Source of the DNA: Allostella vacuolata
GTDB lineage: Bacteria > Pseudomonadota > Alphaproteobacteria > ATCC43930 > Allostellaceae
NCBI GenBank assembly: GCA_006739055.1
Contig: AP019702.1
Span: forward strand, 2,135,001-2,199,000
DNA: 64,000 nucleotides
Reading direction: 5' to 3'
Shown here one piece after another: positions 19,267 through 27,166 of the stretch. The first letter of the stretch is position 1; every line of letters starts with the position of its first letter. Both the position numbers and the translations under genes were made by a program. The notes below the pieces were generated by a model. That model was not told the origin of the DNA and searched no databases. It worked only from the letters and a program-made list of their open reading frames with translations.

Positions 19267-20241
19267 TCAGTCGCCGGCGAACGCCTCGGCGATGGCCGCG
19301 GCGCGCACCTCCGAGGGGGTGGCACCGAAGGCGCGGCGGAAGCTGCTGTTGAACCAGGACAGGTCGCCGAAGCCCGACGACAGGGCGATCTCGGTTATGC
19401 TGGTGGCTGAGCGGGCGGGGTCGCACAGCAGGCGGTGGGAATGGAGCAGCCGGCGCGCGGCGACATGGTCGCGAAAGGTGGTCGCCTCGCCGGCGAAGAG
19501 GGCGCGGATGTAGCGCGGCGAGATCCCGTGGCGGCCCGCGATCCAGTCGACGGAGAGGAGAGGCGAGGCGAGATGCGCGTCGATGTCGGCCTTGATCGCC
19601 TTCAGGCGCGCCGCGCGCACGCCCCGGCCCCGCGCCGTCTCCTCCGCCTCCCGGCTCGCGCCGAGCGCCATCAGCGTCAGGTCGTGGATATGTTCCGCGC
19701 ACTGGCCGACCTGGGCCGCCGGCAGGCTTTCCAGCTCCGCGTGCAGCGACCGGGCATAGGCGAGCAGCAGGCGCCACTGCGGCGTGACGGCGATCGTGCT
19801 GCGCAGGACGTCGTTCAGGCTGGCCCCGGCCGACAGCAGCCGGGCGCGGGGGATCGAGAGGTAGAACACGCTGGTCTGCTCGGCATGGAACGCCGCCACG
19901 CCCGGCATCTCGTTCGGGTCGAGATAGAGCTCGCCCGGCCGGCAGGTGACGCTGTGGCCGCCCTGCTGCTGCATGGAGAAGCCGTTCGAGACCGGGACAT
20001 GGACCATGACGTTGTCGCCGGTCTCCGCGGCCAGCGTGGCCGTGCGCACCGCGGTGCAGGCCGAATGGGTGGTCTGGCCGGTCATCAGCCCGGGCAGCAG
20101 GCCGATCGTCGTCTCCGACCGGAACGTCCCGGCATCCTGCGGCTGGATGTCGAGCTTGCACATAGAGGCGACCGCGTCCTGGAAGGCGGAGGCCCGCACC
20201 TCCGGCTCGAACTGGCTGGCCGACAGCGAGAAGAGCCTCAT
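19267..20241 (-). CDS. AraC family transcriptional regulator
   Basis: A 324-residue regulator. The N-terminal half is a cupin-like sensor domain (VHVPVSNGFSMQQQGGHSV, RPGELYLDPNEMPG). The C-terminal 100 residues are the double helix-turn-helix of AraC proteins: LLSVDWIAGRHGISPRYIRA for the first HTH and SITEIALSSGFGDLSWFNSS for the second, then FRRAFGATPSEVR. The effector and target genes are unknown. It is not tightly linked to either neighbour; a 224-bp gap separates it from the LysE exporter. Confidence 0.92.
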   Translation of the reverse strand: MRLFSLSASQFEPEVRASAFQDAVASMCKLDIQPQDAGTFRSETTIGLLPGLMTGQTTHSACTAVRTATLAAETGDNVMVHVPVSNGFSMQQQGGHSVTCRPGELYLDPNEMPGVAAFHAEQTSVFYLSIPRARLLSAGASLNDVLRSTIAVTPQWRLLLAYARSLHAELESLPAAQVGQCAEHIHDLTLMALGASREAEETARGRGVRAARLKAIKADIDAHLASPLLSVDWIAGRHGISPRYIRALFAGEATTFRDHVAARRLLHSHRLLCDPARSATSITEIALSSGFGDLSWFNSSFRRAFGATPSEVRAAAIAEAFAGD

Positions 20242-20465
20242 GTCCAGGTGTGGGTATCCATGCCCTCTCTCTGCCGGATTCGCTCATGGACCCCCGCATC
20301 GCGGCAATGCTGGCGAGGGAATGCACCGCCATTGCGAACCGGGGCCGATATTCCGCGCGCCGCCTGTTCCGGTTCCCGTCTCCGGCGATGCTATCGCTGG
20401 AGGAGCCGGTCTTTCAAGCTCGCGGGCGGATGCAGCAGTTCCCTTTCGCCGTCAGCCTTTTGCCG

Positions 20466-21095
20466 TCAGGGCGTGATCGGGTTGCGCGCATCCGCCAGGA
20501 TCCGCCCGCCGATGGCGACGAAGCAGACGCCGGCCACGCGCTCGACCCAGTGCTGGGCCCGGGCGAAGCGGCGCATGACGGGCGCCGACGACATGAAGAG
20601 GCTGACGGTCGTGTACCAGGCGAGCGAGCTCGCCATCACCAGGCCGATCATCACCGCCATCAGCCAGCCGGGCGTCTCGGCGGTCACCGCGGTCGCGAAC
20701 ACGCTGGCGAACAGCACGATCGCCTTGGGGTTGGTCAGGGTGACCAGCAGCCCGCCCAGCACCGCGTTGGCCCCAACGTCGCGGCCTTCCTCGACCGCGA
20801 TCACGCCGGGCCGGGCCAGCACGAGGCGGACGCCGAGATAGACGAGGTAGGCGCCGCCCAGGATGCGCACCGTCATCGCCAGCCATTCGATCTGCACCAG
20901 CAGGGCGGACAGCCCGAGCAGGCCGAGCGTGGCATAGATGCCGAGCCCGGCGGACACGCCGAGCGTGGTCAAGAGGCCGGCCCGGGTGCCGCGCGTCATC
21001 GACGCCCGCACCACCGCCACGAAATCGGGGCCGGGCAGCATCAGGGCCGGGATGAAGATCCCGAACACGCTCAACAGGACGACGGCGGCATCCAT
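20466..21095 (-). CDS. LysE/RhtB family amino-acid exporter
   Basis: A 209-residue inner-membrane protein of the LysE/RhtB group. The N-terminal motif is GIFIPALMLPGPDFVAVVRA, with the conserved PGPD. It continues with SAGLGIYATLGLLGLSALL, LVYLGVRLVL, and a C-terminal ERVAGVCFVAIGGRIL segment; about six membrane helices are expected. The family exports amino acids such as homoserine, threonine or lysine; the substrate here is unknown. The ATG at 21095 gives the usual short N-terminus. It is divergent from the phosphopantetheinyl transferase gene. Confidence 0.9.
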   Translation of the reverse strand: MDAAVVLLSVFGIFIPALMLPGPDFVAVVRASMTRGTRAGLLTTLGVSAGLGIYATLGLLGLSALLVQIEWLAMTVRILGGAYLVYLGVRLVLARPGVIAVEEGRDVGANAVLGGLLVTLTNPKAIVLFASVFATAVTAETPGWLMAVMIGLVMASSLAWYTTVSLFMSSAPVMRRFARAQHWVERVAGVCFVAIGGRILADARNPITP

Positions 21096-21226
21096 GATCG
21101 CACTCCTTGGCGTCGGTCAGGCCGGAATCCCTAGCACCATCGCGGGCGCGCAGGCCACGGGCTGGATTGCGGCCGGGGTTGCGGCTAGTAACGGCGCGGC
21201 GCGACGGGCGATGCAGGGGAGGGGGA

Positions 21227-21934
21227 ATGGCAGCGGTGGATGCACTCGCCGCCCGGCTCGGCGTGCGCGTCGCCTGGGCGGAGCCCGAGGCGGCGGGGCC
21301 GGCCGCGATCGACCGCTGGCTGGCCCTGCTCGACCCGGCCGAGCAGGCGCGGGCCGCGCGCTTCCACTTCGCCCATGACCGGCTGTCCTACATCGCCGCT
21401 CACGGCCTGGCGCGGACCATGCTGGAGGCGGCGGGCGGCCTGCCGGCGGCGGCCTGGCGCTTCGCCCTCGGCCCGCACGGCCGGCCCGAGCCGGACCCGG
21501 CCCACGGGCGGCCCTGGCTGCGCTTCAACATCTCCCACACGCGCGGGCTGGTCTGCTGCGCCGTCGCGACCGGGCACGATGTCGGGATCGACGTGGAGGA
21601 CATGGGGCGGCGGCCGGTCGAGCCGGCGCTGGCCCGGCGCTACTTCGCCCCCTGCGAGGCGGAGATGGTGGCGCGCGCGCCGCCGCCGGACCGGCAGGAG
21701 ACCTTCCTGCGCATCTGGACCTTGAAGGAGGCGTTCGTGAAGGCGACCGGCGACGGGGTCGGGCTGGGGCTCGACCGCTTCGCCTTCGGCCTCGATCCGC
21801 CGCGGCTGCGCTTCGCGCCGGCCTCCACCGGCGACCCCGCCGGCTGGGCGTTCGCCGAGGCCAGGCCGACCCCCCGCCACCTGCTGGCGCTGGCCGTGCG
21901 CCCCCGCCCGGGCGGCCTCGGCGCTTCCCAATAG
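21227..21934 (+). CDS. 4'-phosphopantetheinyl transferase, Sfp type
   Basis: A 235-residue enzyme that transfers the phosphopantetheine arm of CoA to a serine of carrier proteins. The family signatures are present: FNISHTRGLVCCAVA, DVGIDVEDM (Mg/CoA site) and FLRIWTLKEAFVKATGDG (W-KEA-K motif). The start at 21227 is supported by GGGGAGGGGG just upstream. Length fits the Sfp/Gsp group, which serves polyketide, peptide or lysine-biosynthesis carriers. No carrier-protein gene lies nearby, so its client is elsewhere in the genome. Confidence 0.92.
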   Translation: MAAVDALAARLGVRVAWAEPEAAGPAAIDRWLALLDPAEQARAARFHFAHDRLSYIAAHGLARTMLEAAGGLPAAAWRFALGPHGRPEPDPAHGRPWLRFNISHTRGLVCCAVATGHDVGIDVEDMGRRPVEPALARRYFAPCEAEMVARAPPPDRQETFLRIWTLKEAFVKATGDGVGLGLDRFAFGLDPPRLRFAPASTGDPAGWAFAEARPTPRHLLALAVRPRPGGLGASQ

Positions 21935-22001
21935 CGGCCCGCTCTGGCACTACTCGTTCCAGCCCTCCGCAAGTCCCAGCCCTTCGCAAGCTTGAGGTGG
22001 C

Positions 22002-22201
22002 ATGTCGTCCAGCACCAGCGATAGCGATGACGGGCCGGACCCGGCGATCCGGGTCATGGTGTTCCGCCGGCCGAAGATCGAGCCGCTGCCGCGGTTCCGC
22101 GGCCTGAAGGGGGATATCGGCGGCACCGACTGGGTGGCGCCGGAGCTGCACGACTTCGTCGCCCGGTCCGTCCGCGACCTCGGCCTGGGCGCGAACTCGC
22201 G
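22002..22201 (+). other. Unidentified coding-like remnant
   Basis: The frame from 22002 (MSSSTSDSDDGPDPAIRVMV..., then FRRPKIEPLPRFRGLKGDI and APELHDFVARSVRDLGLGA) has GC-rich third positions and a protein-like composition up to about 22200. There it gives way to arginine-rich shadow sequence, while a different frame becomes coding. I do not recognise it. It may be the 5' part of a gene joined by frameshift or deletion to the fragment that follows. Confidence 0.35.
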
Positions 22202-22507
22202 GTGGCGAGCCATGCCAATCTGCCGGCCGGCGGGGCGCAGCTGGCGGCCACGATCGACCGCGCCACCCGAAGGGCCACCCTGCGGCCGCTCCTGGCCGCC
22301 CGGGATGCGGACTTGGTGGTCGAGGGGCAGCTGCGCCTGCTGGGCCAGGAGGGGGTCGACCGCGTCGTCGTGCTGCTCGACCTCGGCCGCGCCACCGACG
22401 GGGTGTTCGCCCCCGCCCTGCTGCGGCACGGTCTGGTGCCACGGGCGCTGATCCCGGATGCGGCGGGCGACCTGCTGCTGGAGCGCACCCGGCCCCCTGC
22501 GACATGA
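22202..22507 (+). pseudogene. Fragment of a paralogue of the 24531-25829 gene (C-terminal domain)
   Basis: This 101-codon frame is a C-terminal-domain fragment. QLAATIDRATRRATLRPLL aligns with LLAAEVDRIASRVTLRPLL near residue 340 of the protein encoded at 24531-25829. The rest follows with the same pattern (VFAPALLRHGLVPRALIPDA against LGRDLMQAGFFPRVVLPHG; LLLERT against VIVWERD). The N-terminal 330 residues of that protein have no counterpart upstream. No proper start was found: the GTG at 22202 lies inside the homologous region. It is therefore a broken gene copy rather than a complete small gene. Confidence 0.55.
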
Positions 22508-22517
22508 CCCCCGCCCC

Positions 22518-22876
22518 ATGACCGCGGCGCTCGACCACCTGATGCCAGCTATGTCCGGCGCTTCGAGCCCTATGTGGCGAGCCCGCCCGACGACGTGCTG
22601 TGCCGCCGCTTCGGCGTGCCACACCTCCACCGGCTGCACAACAACGAGAACCCGCTGGGGCCGCCGCCGGCCGCGGCCCGGGTCCTGCGCGACTGGCCGA
22701 GCGATCCGGCGATCATCTACCCGCAGGGCGACGGCTGGCACCTGCGCCACCGCCTGGCGGCCGCCCGGGCGATGACCGCCTTCCGCTGCCCCGGCTGGCT
22801 GCGGGTGTCGCTGGGGGCCTCGCCGGTGATGGAGGCGTTCGCAGGCGCGCTGGCGGAGGTGCTGGAGGGCGGGTGA
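22518..22876 (+). pseudogene. hisC-like aminotransferase, frameshifted and internally deleted
   Basis: The remains of a PLP-dependent aminotransferase of the histidinol-phosphate or threonine-phosphate type. An ATG at 22518 starts MTAALDHLMPA; homology then continues in another frame as SYVRRFEPYVASPPDDVL, with VPHLHRLHNNENPLGPPPAA and PSDPAIIYPQGDGWHLRHRL, the typical N-terminus. After RAMTAF it jumps directly to CPGWLRVSLGASPVMEAFAG, which is the C-terminal end of such enzymes. About 250 central residues, including the PLP lysine region, are missing. Frameshift plus internal deletion make it non-functional. Confidence 0.75.
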
Positions 22877-22912
22877 GACAACATCCGCAGGGGCGCGCTG
22901 GCCATCCGCCAA

Positions 22913-23015
22913 AGCGTCCCTCGACCAGGCTCGGGATGAGGCATTTTTTCTTTGTTCCACAAGTGTTTGCGCCGATAGAGAGGCCCCCTCATCCCGAGCG
23001 AAGTCGAGGGACGCT
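22913..23015. repeat. Palindromic dispersed repeat, copy 1
   Basis: A 103-bp element with 29-bp imperfect inverted arms (22913-22941 and 22987-23015; three mismatches) of the type GCGTCCCTCGAC...CTCGGGATGAGG. The internal part (TTTTTCTTTGTTCC ... GCCGATAGAG) resembles that of the second copy at 41572-41670, so the whole unit is repeated, not just the arms. There is no ORF and it lies in an intergenic gap beside the hisC pseudogene. It looks like a REP/MITE-type element able to form a long hairpin. Confidence 0.85.
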
Positions 23016-23036
23016 GTGACCGGTGGGCGATCCGGT

Positions 23037-23783
23037 TCAGCCCCCGTACCGCTCCGTCCGCACCCGCCGGGGCGGCACGCCCGCGGCCAGCACGGCATCG
23101 ACCGCTACGCCGACGAACGGGTTGGCGCCGCAGACGAAGACATGGGCCGGCGGTGCCGGCCAGCCGGCGAGCAGGTCCGCGACCATGGCGGCATCGACCC
23201 TCCGGCCATGATCGCCCGGCCGGCGCGGCGCATCGCGGGTCAGGGCCAGGGTCAGCCCGAAGCCGTCGCCGCGGGCGTCGAGCGCCAGCAGCTCGTCGCG
23301 CCAGATGACCTCGTCCCAGGTCCGGGCGGAGAACAGCAGGCGCATCGGCACGGCCGGCGCGGCGGCGGCGTGGTGGCGGGCCATGCTCATCAGCGGCACC
23401 ACCCCGGAGCCGCCGCCGATCAGCAGGACCGGGCCGCCCATGGCGGGCTGCCAGACGAAATGCCCGCCGATCGGCCCGCGCACCTCGATCTCGTCGCCGG
23501 CGACGGCGACGTCGTGGAAGAAGGGCGAGACCTCGCCGTCCGCCAGCCGCTCGATCGTCAACTCGACCGTGCTGCCCGGTGCCGAGGCGATCGAGTAGCT
23601 GCGCTGCGCCTGGTAGCCGTCCGGCGCGGTCAGGCGCACGTCCATGTGCTGGCCCGCCTGGAAGCGGGGCGGCGGGTCGATCGACAGGAAGAAGCTGCGG
23701 ACGTGGGGCGTCAGCGGCGCGATGCGGGCGATCGTCGCCGGCCGCCACCGGCCGGGCGTGGCCGGCGGCGCGTCAGTCGTCAC
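23037..23783 (-). CDS. Ferredoxin-reductase-like FAD/NAD oxidoreductase
   Basis: A 248-residue flavin reductase. The FAD-binding barrel has RSYSIASAPG; the NAD(P) domain has LLIGGGSGVVPLMSM; the C-terminal part has AHVFVCGANPFV, a typical reductase end. It starts with GTG at 23783, overlapping the upstream molybdoenzyme gene by 11 bp, and there is no better start. The pairing with a sulfite-oxidase-like gene suggests that it exchanges electrons between NAD(P)H and that enzyme. No iron-sulfur motif is present, so it is FAD-only by sequence. Confidence 0.88.
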   Translation of the reverse strand: MTTDAPPATPGRWRPATIARIAPLTPHVRSFFLSIDPPPRFQAGQHMDVRLTAPDGYQAQRSYSIASAPGSTVELTIERLADGEVSPFFHDVAVAGDEIEVRGPIGGHFVWQPAMGGPVLLIGGGSGVVPLMSMARHHAAAAPAVPMRLLFSARTWDEVIWRDELLALDARGDGFGLTLALTRDAPRRPGDHGRRVDAAMVADLLAGWPAPPAHVFVCGANPFVGVAVDAVLAAGVPPRRVRTERYGG

Positions 23784-24378
23784 TGTAGCGCTGCTCGCGG
23801 AACGGGTCGCCGTACAGGTGATAGCCGCGCAGCTCCCAGAATCCGGCCGTGTCCCGCTCGGTGAACTGCAGGCCGTTGATCCACTTGGCCGACTTCCAGA
23901 AGTAGAGATGCGGCACCAGGAGCCGTGCCGGCCCGCCATGGTCGGCCTCGATCGGCGCCCCGTCATAGGCGAGCGCCACCATCGCCTTGCCGCCGATCAG
24001 GTCGGCCGTCGGCACGTTGGTCGAATAGCCGTCGACGGAATGGGCCAGGGTGTAGGGCATCGGCGCCGCGATGCCGGCCGCCAGCAGCAGGTCGTCGATC
24101 GATACCCCCTCCCAGGCGGTGTCGAACTTCGACCACTTGGTCACGCAGTGGATGTCGCGGGTCATGCGGGTGCGGGGCAGGGCGCCGAACTCGGCCCAGG
24201 TCCATTTCGCGACCGGCCGGGGCCCGACCTTGAGGGTGAAGGTCCAGTTCTCGGTCCGCACCCGGGGGGTGGGGCCGGCCGACAGCACGGGGAAGTCCTG
24301 GGTCAGGTACTGGCCGGGCGGCAGGCGGCCGGCCGTGTCCTGGCCGGGCCGCCGGCCGGTGAAACCGCGCGTCGTCAT
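23773..24378 (-). CDS. Sulfite-oxidase-like molybdopterin oxidoreductase
   Basis: A 201-residue protein of the sulfite oxidase superfamily. The molybdenum-ligand segment is DIHCVTKWSKFD, with the conserved Cys. LVPHLYFWKSAKWINGLQF is the typical cofactor-domain end. The protein has only the molybdopterin domain, without a heme or dimerisation domain and without a Tat signal, so it is likely cytoplasmic. ATG at 24378 has GGAGGTG upstream. It is translationally coupled to the flavin reductase gene that follows, its probable electron partner. The natural substrate is not known for this short family. Confidence 0.9.
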   Translation of the reverse strand: MTTRGFTGRRPGQDTAGRLPPGQYLTQDFPVLSAGPTPRVRTENWTFTLKVGPRPVAKWTWAEFGALPRTRMTRDIHCVTKWSKFDTAWEGVSIDDLLLAAGIAAPMPYTLAHSVDGYSTNVPTADLIGGKAMVALAYDGAPIEADHGGPARLLVPHLYFWKSAKWINGLQFTERDTAGFWELRGYHLYGDPFREQRYSDD

Positions 24379-24530
24379 CGGGCACCTCCATCGGGTGGGC
24401 GAGACGGCCAGAATGCGCCGTCCGGCCCCCGGCGGCATAGTACCCTCGTGCCGCAGGCCATTGATCGGCCGGCGGTTGGCCGATATGCATCGCCGGCCGG
24501 GGCGGGCCCGTGCGCAAGGGAGACGGGACC

Positions 24531-25829
24531 ATGGTCGATCAGGGAAACCAGCCGGGGCGCCGCCCCGCCGCCATGGCGCAGATCCATGCGGCCGACACCG
24601 GGATCGCCGCCGACATCCAGACGGGGGTGGAAAAGGCGGCCCTGGGGCTCGGCCTCGAAGCGAGCGGGGCCGCGCGCCTCGCCCAGGCGGTGGAGGAGGT
24701 GTTCGTCTTCGTCGCCACCCGGGCGCCCGGCAGCTCCTTCGGCGTCGAGCTGCGCGACCGGCGCCACCGGGTGGAGGCGCTGCTGCATTGCCGGCTGGCG
24801 ACCGAGGCCCTGCACTGGTTCAACCTGACCCAGCCGATCGACGTCGGCGACGCGGCCGCCATGGACGCGCTGGGGCTGCTGCTGGCGTCGCGCCTGGTCG
24901 ACCGCCTGACGGTCGACCTCGACCCGGAGGGCGGGGTGCTGCTGACGCTCGAGCAGTCGCGGCGCTATCCGATGGCGGCCGACGGGGCGGAGCCGAGCCC
25001 GGTGCCCGCGGGCGATGCCGAGCCGGTCGCCGCCGACGCCGAGGGCATGGCGGGGCTGGCGTGGCTCTTCCGCCGCCGCATGGGCATGGCCGTGCCTCGG
25101 CCGTTCCAGACCGACGAGCTGGCCCAGGACATGGCGGCGGCCGGCGACCTGTCGGCCCTGGTGGTGCGCGACGGCAGCGGCGGCGTGCGCGGCGGCATCG
25201 CCTGGCGGACCCGTTCGCCGCGCCTGTTCGAGGTGCTGGGCCCGGTCGCGGTGGGCGACGACCTGGCCCTGACGGGCCGGCTGGTCGACGTGCTGATCCG
25301 CCGGCTGGTCGGCACCGGGGTCGCCATGATCTATGCCGAGGAGCGCGGCCCCGGCTTTCCGGTGGCGGAGTTCGACTGCCTCGGCCGGCTCGGCTCGCGG
25401 CCGCTGCATTTCCGCCTGATCGAGGAGGATGGCGGGATGCCGTCCTGGGCCGATTCGGTGTCCAGGCCCTTCCTCGCGGTCTTCTACGAGGCGCTGGCGC
25501 TCGAGCGCGACGTGCGGGATGCCCCGGCCGACGGCGAGGCGCGGCCGGACCGCGCCCTGCTGGCCGCCGAGGTCGACCGCATCGCCAGCCGCGTCACCCT
25601 GCGCCCGCTGCTGGACGGCGCCGACCTGCCGGAGCTGATCGCCGACCATGTCGAGCGCTTCGCCGACGAGGGATTGGACGATTTCCGCTTCGAGACCGAC
25701 CACGGCGTGCCCTGGCAGGGCCGCCTCGGCCGCGACCTGATGCAGGCGGGCTTCTTCCCGCGCGTCGTCCTGCCCCATGGCGGGCAGGGCGACGTGATCG
25801 TCTGGGAACGGGACTGGATGCCCGTGTAG
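24531..25829 (+). CDS. Two-part protein of unknown function with possible anti-sigma-like ATP-binding N-terminus
   Basis: A 432-residue protein. Residues 1-150 resemble the small histidine-kinase-like ATPase fold of anti-sigma factors: an AARLAQAVEEVFVFVA helix where the N-box should lie, then HRVEALLHCRLATEAL. The fit is loose and no clean G-box is seen. Residues 170-430 look acyltransferase-like (ALVVRDGSGGVRGGIAWR, VGTGVAMIYAEERG). The last 100 residues recur in the pseudogene fragment at 22202-22507, so this domain exists in at least two copies locally. The ATG at 24531 is behind AAGGGAGACGGG. Function unknown. Confidence 0.78.
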   Translation: MVDQGNQPGRRPAAMAQIHAADTGIAADIQTGVEKAALGLGLEASGAARLAQAVEEVFVFVATRAPGSSFGVELRDRRHRVEALLHCRLATEALHWFNLTQPIDVGDAAAMDALGLLLASRLVDRLTVDLDPEGGVLLTLEQSRRYPMAADGAEPSPVPAGDAEPVAADAEGMAGLAWLFRRRMGMAVPRPFQTDELAQDMAAAGDLSALVVRDGSGGVRGGIAWRTRSPRLFEVLGPVAVGDDLALTGRLVDVLIRRLVGTGVAMIYAEERGPGFPVAEFDCLGRLGSRPLHFRLIEEDGGMPSWADSVSRPFLAVFYEALALERDVRDAPADGEARPDRALLAAEVDRIASRVTLRPLLDGADLPELIADHVERFADEGLDDFRFETDHGVPWQGRLGRDLMQAGFFPRVVLPHGGQGDVIVWERDWMPV

Positions 25830-25831
25830 GA

Positions 25832-25855
25832 CCGGCCGCGGCCTACCCCGGCCGG
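25832..25855. terminator. Possible bidirectional terminator hairpin
   Basis: CCGGCCG (25832-25838) and CGGCCGG (25849-25855) form a 7-bp GC stem with a 10-nt loop, between the convergent genes ending at 25829 and 25843. There is no T tract on either side, so intrinsic termination is uncertain. Confidence 0.3.
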
Positions 25856-27141
25856 CTGTCCCGCCAGCGGTAGTAGCGGATCGACGGGGCCAGGAACCAC
25901 GGATTGCCCGTGTAGAAGGGCCGGGTCTTGAAGGCCAGCTCGTCGAAGGCGGTGCGGCCCTCGGCCAGGCCCAGCACCTGCTGGCCGAGGCGCATGCCGA
26001 GATAGTTCGCCATGCCGACCCCGGAGCCGCAATAGCCCATGGCGTAGTGCACGCCCTCGCGCTGGCCGCAATGCATCAGCTCGTCGAAGGTGTAGGCGAC
26101 GAAGCCGCACCAGGAATGGCTGATGCGCACGTCGGCCAGCGCCGGGAACAGCCGCACCATCTCGTTTCGCAGCAGGGGGCCGCTCACCCGCGGGTCGGTC
26201 TCGTCGTGGGAGACGCGGCCGCCGAACAGGATGCGCCGGCCGTCCGGCGACGGGCGGTAGTAGTAGACGACCCTGCGGGTGTCGCCGAACACCCGGTTGT
26301 TCGGCAGCAGGCGCGACACCAGGTCCGGCGGCAACGGCTCGGTGGCGATGATGTAGCTGCCGATCGGGATGACGCGGCGCTGCAGCCAGGGCAGCAGCTC
26401 GTGCGTGTATCCGTTGGTGGCGACGACCACGTCGCGCGCCGCCACCGTGCCGCGCGGGGTGGTGACGCGGAAGCCGTTGCCCTCGCGGGCGATCCGGGTC
26501 GCGGGCGTGTGCGCGGCGACGGTGGCGCCGGCCGCCAGCACCCGGTCGAGCACGCCCTGGTGCAGCCTGGCCGGGTTCACCGTGGCGTGGTTGTGGAAGA
26601 CGATGCCGCCGTAATAGGCGTCGGTGCCGATCTCGCGGCGCTGCTCGGCGCGGGGCACCATGCGCGTCGGCACCTCCAGCCCCGGGGCCGGGGCGGCCGG
26701 GCGCCTGGCCAGCAGCTCGTACTGGGCGGGCGTATGGGCGCCGTGGAACCGGCCGGAGACGTGGAAGTCGCAGTCGATGCCCTCGCGCGCCACCAGCTCG
26801 GCCACCCAGGCCAGCGAATTGTGGCCATCGCGCAGGATGGCGACGGCGCGCTCGGCACCGTGGCGGCGGGCGAGCGATTCGTAGCCGGGCTTGATGCTGG
26901 TCGAGATCTGCCCGCCATTGCGGGTGCTGCAGCCGAAGCCCGCATCCTCGGCGTCGATCACCAGCGTGCTGCGACCGGCCCGGGCCGTCACCAGGGCGGC
27001 GTTGAGGCCAGTATAGCCGGAGCCGATCACCACCACGTCGGCCCGGGCCGGCAGGTCGACCGGCGCCAGGGCAGGGCGGGGGACGTCGTCCCACCAGTAG
27101 GAGTCGAGCTTCAGGTCATCGGCGAAGGGGGTGGCGTTCAT
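25843..27141 (-). CDS. FAD-dependent amine/amino-acid oxidase (DadA/PuuB type)
   Basis: A 432-residue flavoprotein of the DAO family. The dinucleotide-binding site is VVVIGSGYTGLNAALVTARA near residue 36, followed by STRNGGQISTSIKPG, characteristic of gamma-glutamylputrescine oxidase-like enzymes. The C-terminal FAD contact is MGYCGSGVGMANYLG. It oxidises an amine with release of an aldehyde or keto acid; the substrate is unknown, but the nearby PotABCD-like importer makes a polyamine derivative plausible. It follows the GMC gene by 25 bp on the same strand. Confidence 0.9.
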   Translation of the reverse strand: MNATPFADDLKLDSYWWDDVPRPALAPVDLPARADVVVIGSGYTGLNAALVTARAGRSTLVIDAEDAGFGCSTRNGGQISTSIKPGYESLARRHGAERAVAILRDGHNSLAWVAELVAREGIDCDFHVSGRFHGAHTPAQYELLARRPAAPAPGLEVPTRMVPRAEQRREIGTDAYYGGIVFHNHATVNPARLHQGVLDRVLAAGATVAAHTPATRIAREGNGFRVTTPRGTVAARDVVVATNGYTHELLPWLQRRVIPIGSYIIATEPLPPDLVSRLLPNNRVFGDTRRVVYYYRPSPDGRRILFGGRVSHDETDPRVSGPLLRNEMVRLFPALADVRISHSWCGFVAYTFDELMHCGQREGVHYAMGYCGSGVGMANYLGMRLGQQVLGLAEGRTAFDELAFKTRPFYTGNPWFLAPSIRYYRWRDSRPG

Positions 27142-27166
27142 CGGGGAATCGCTCTTCCGGGCGGGA

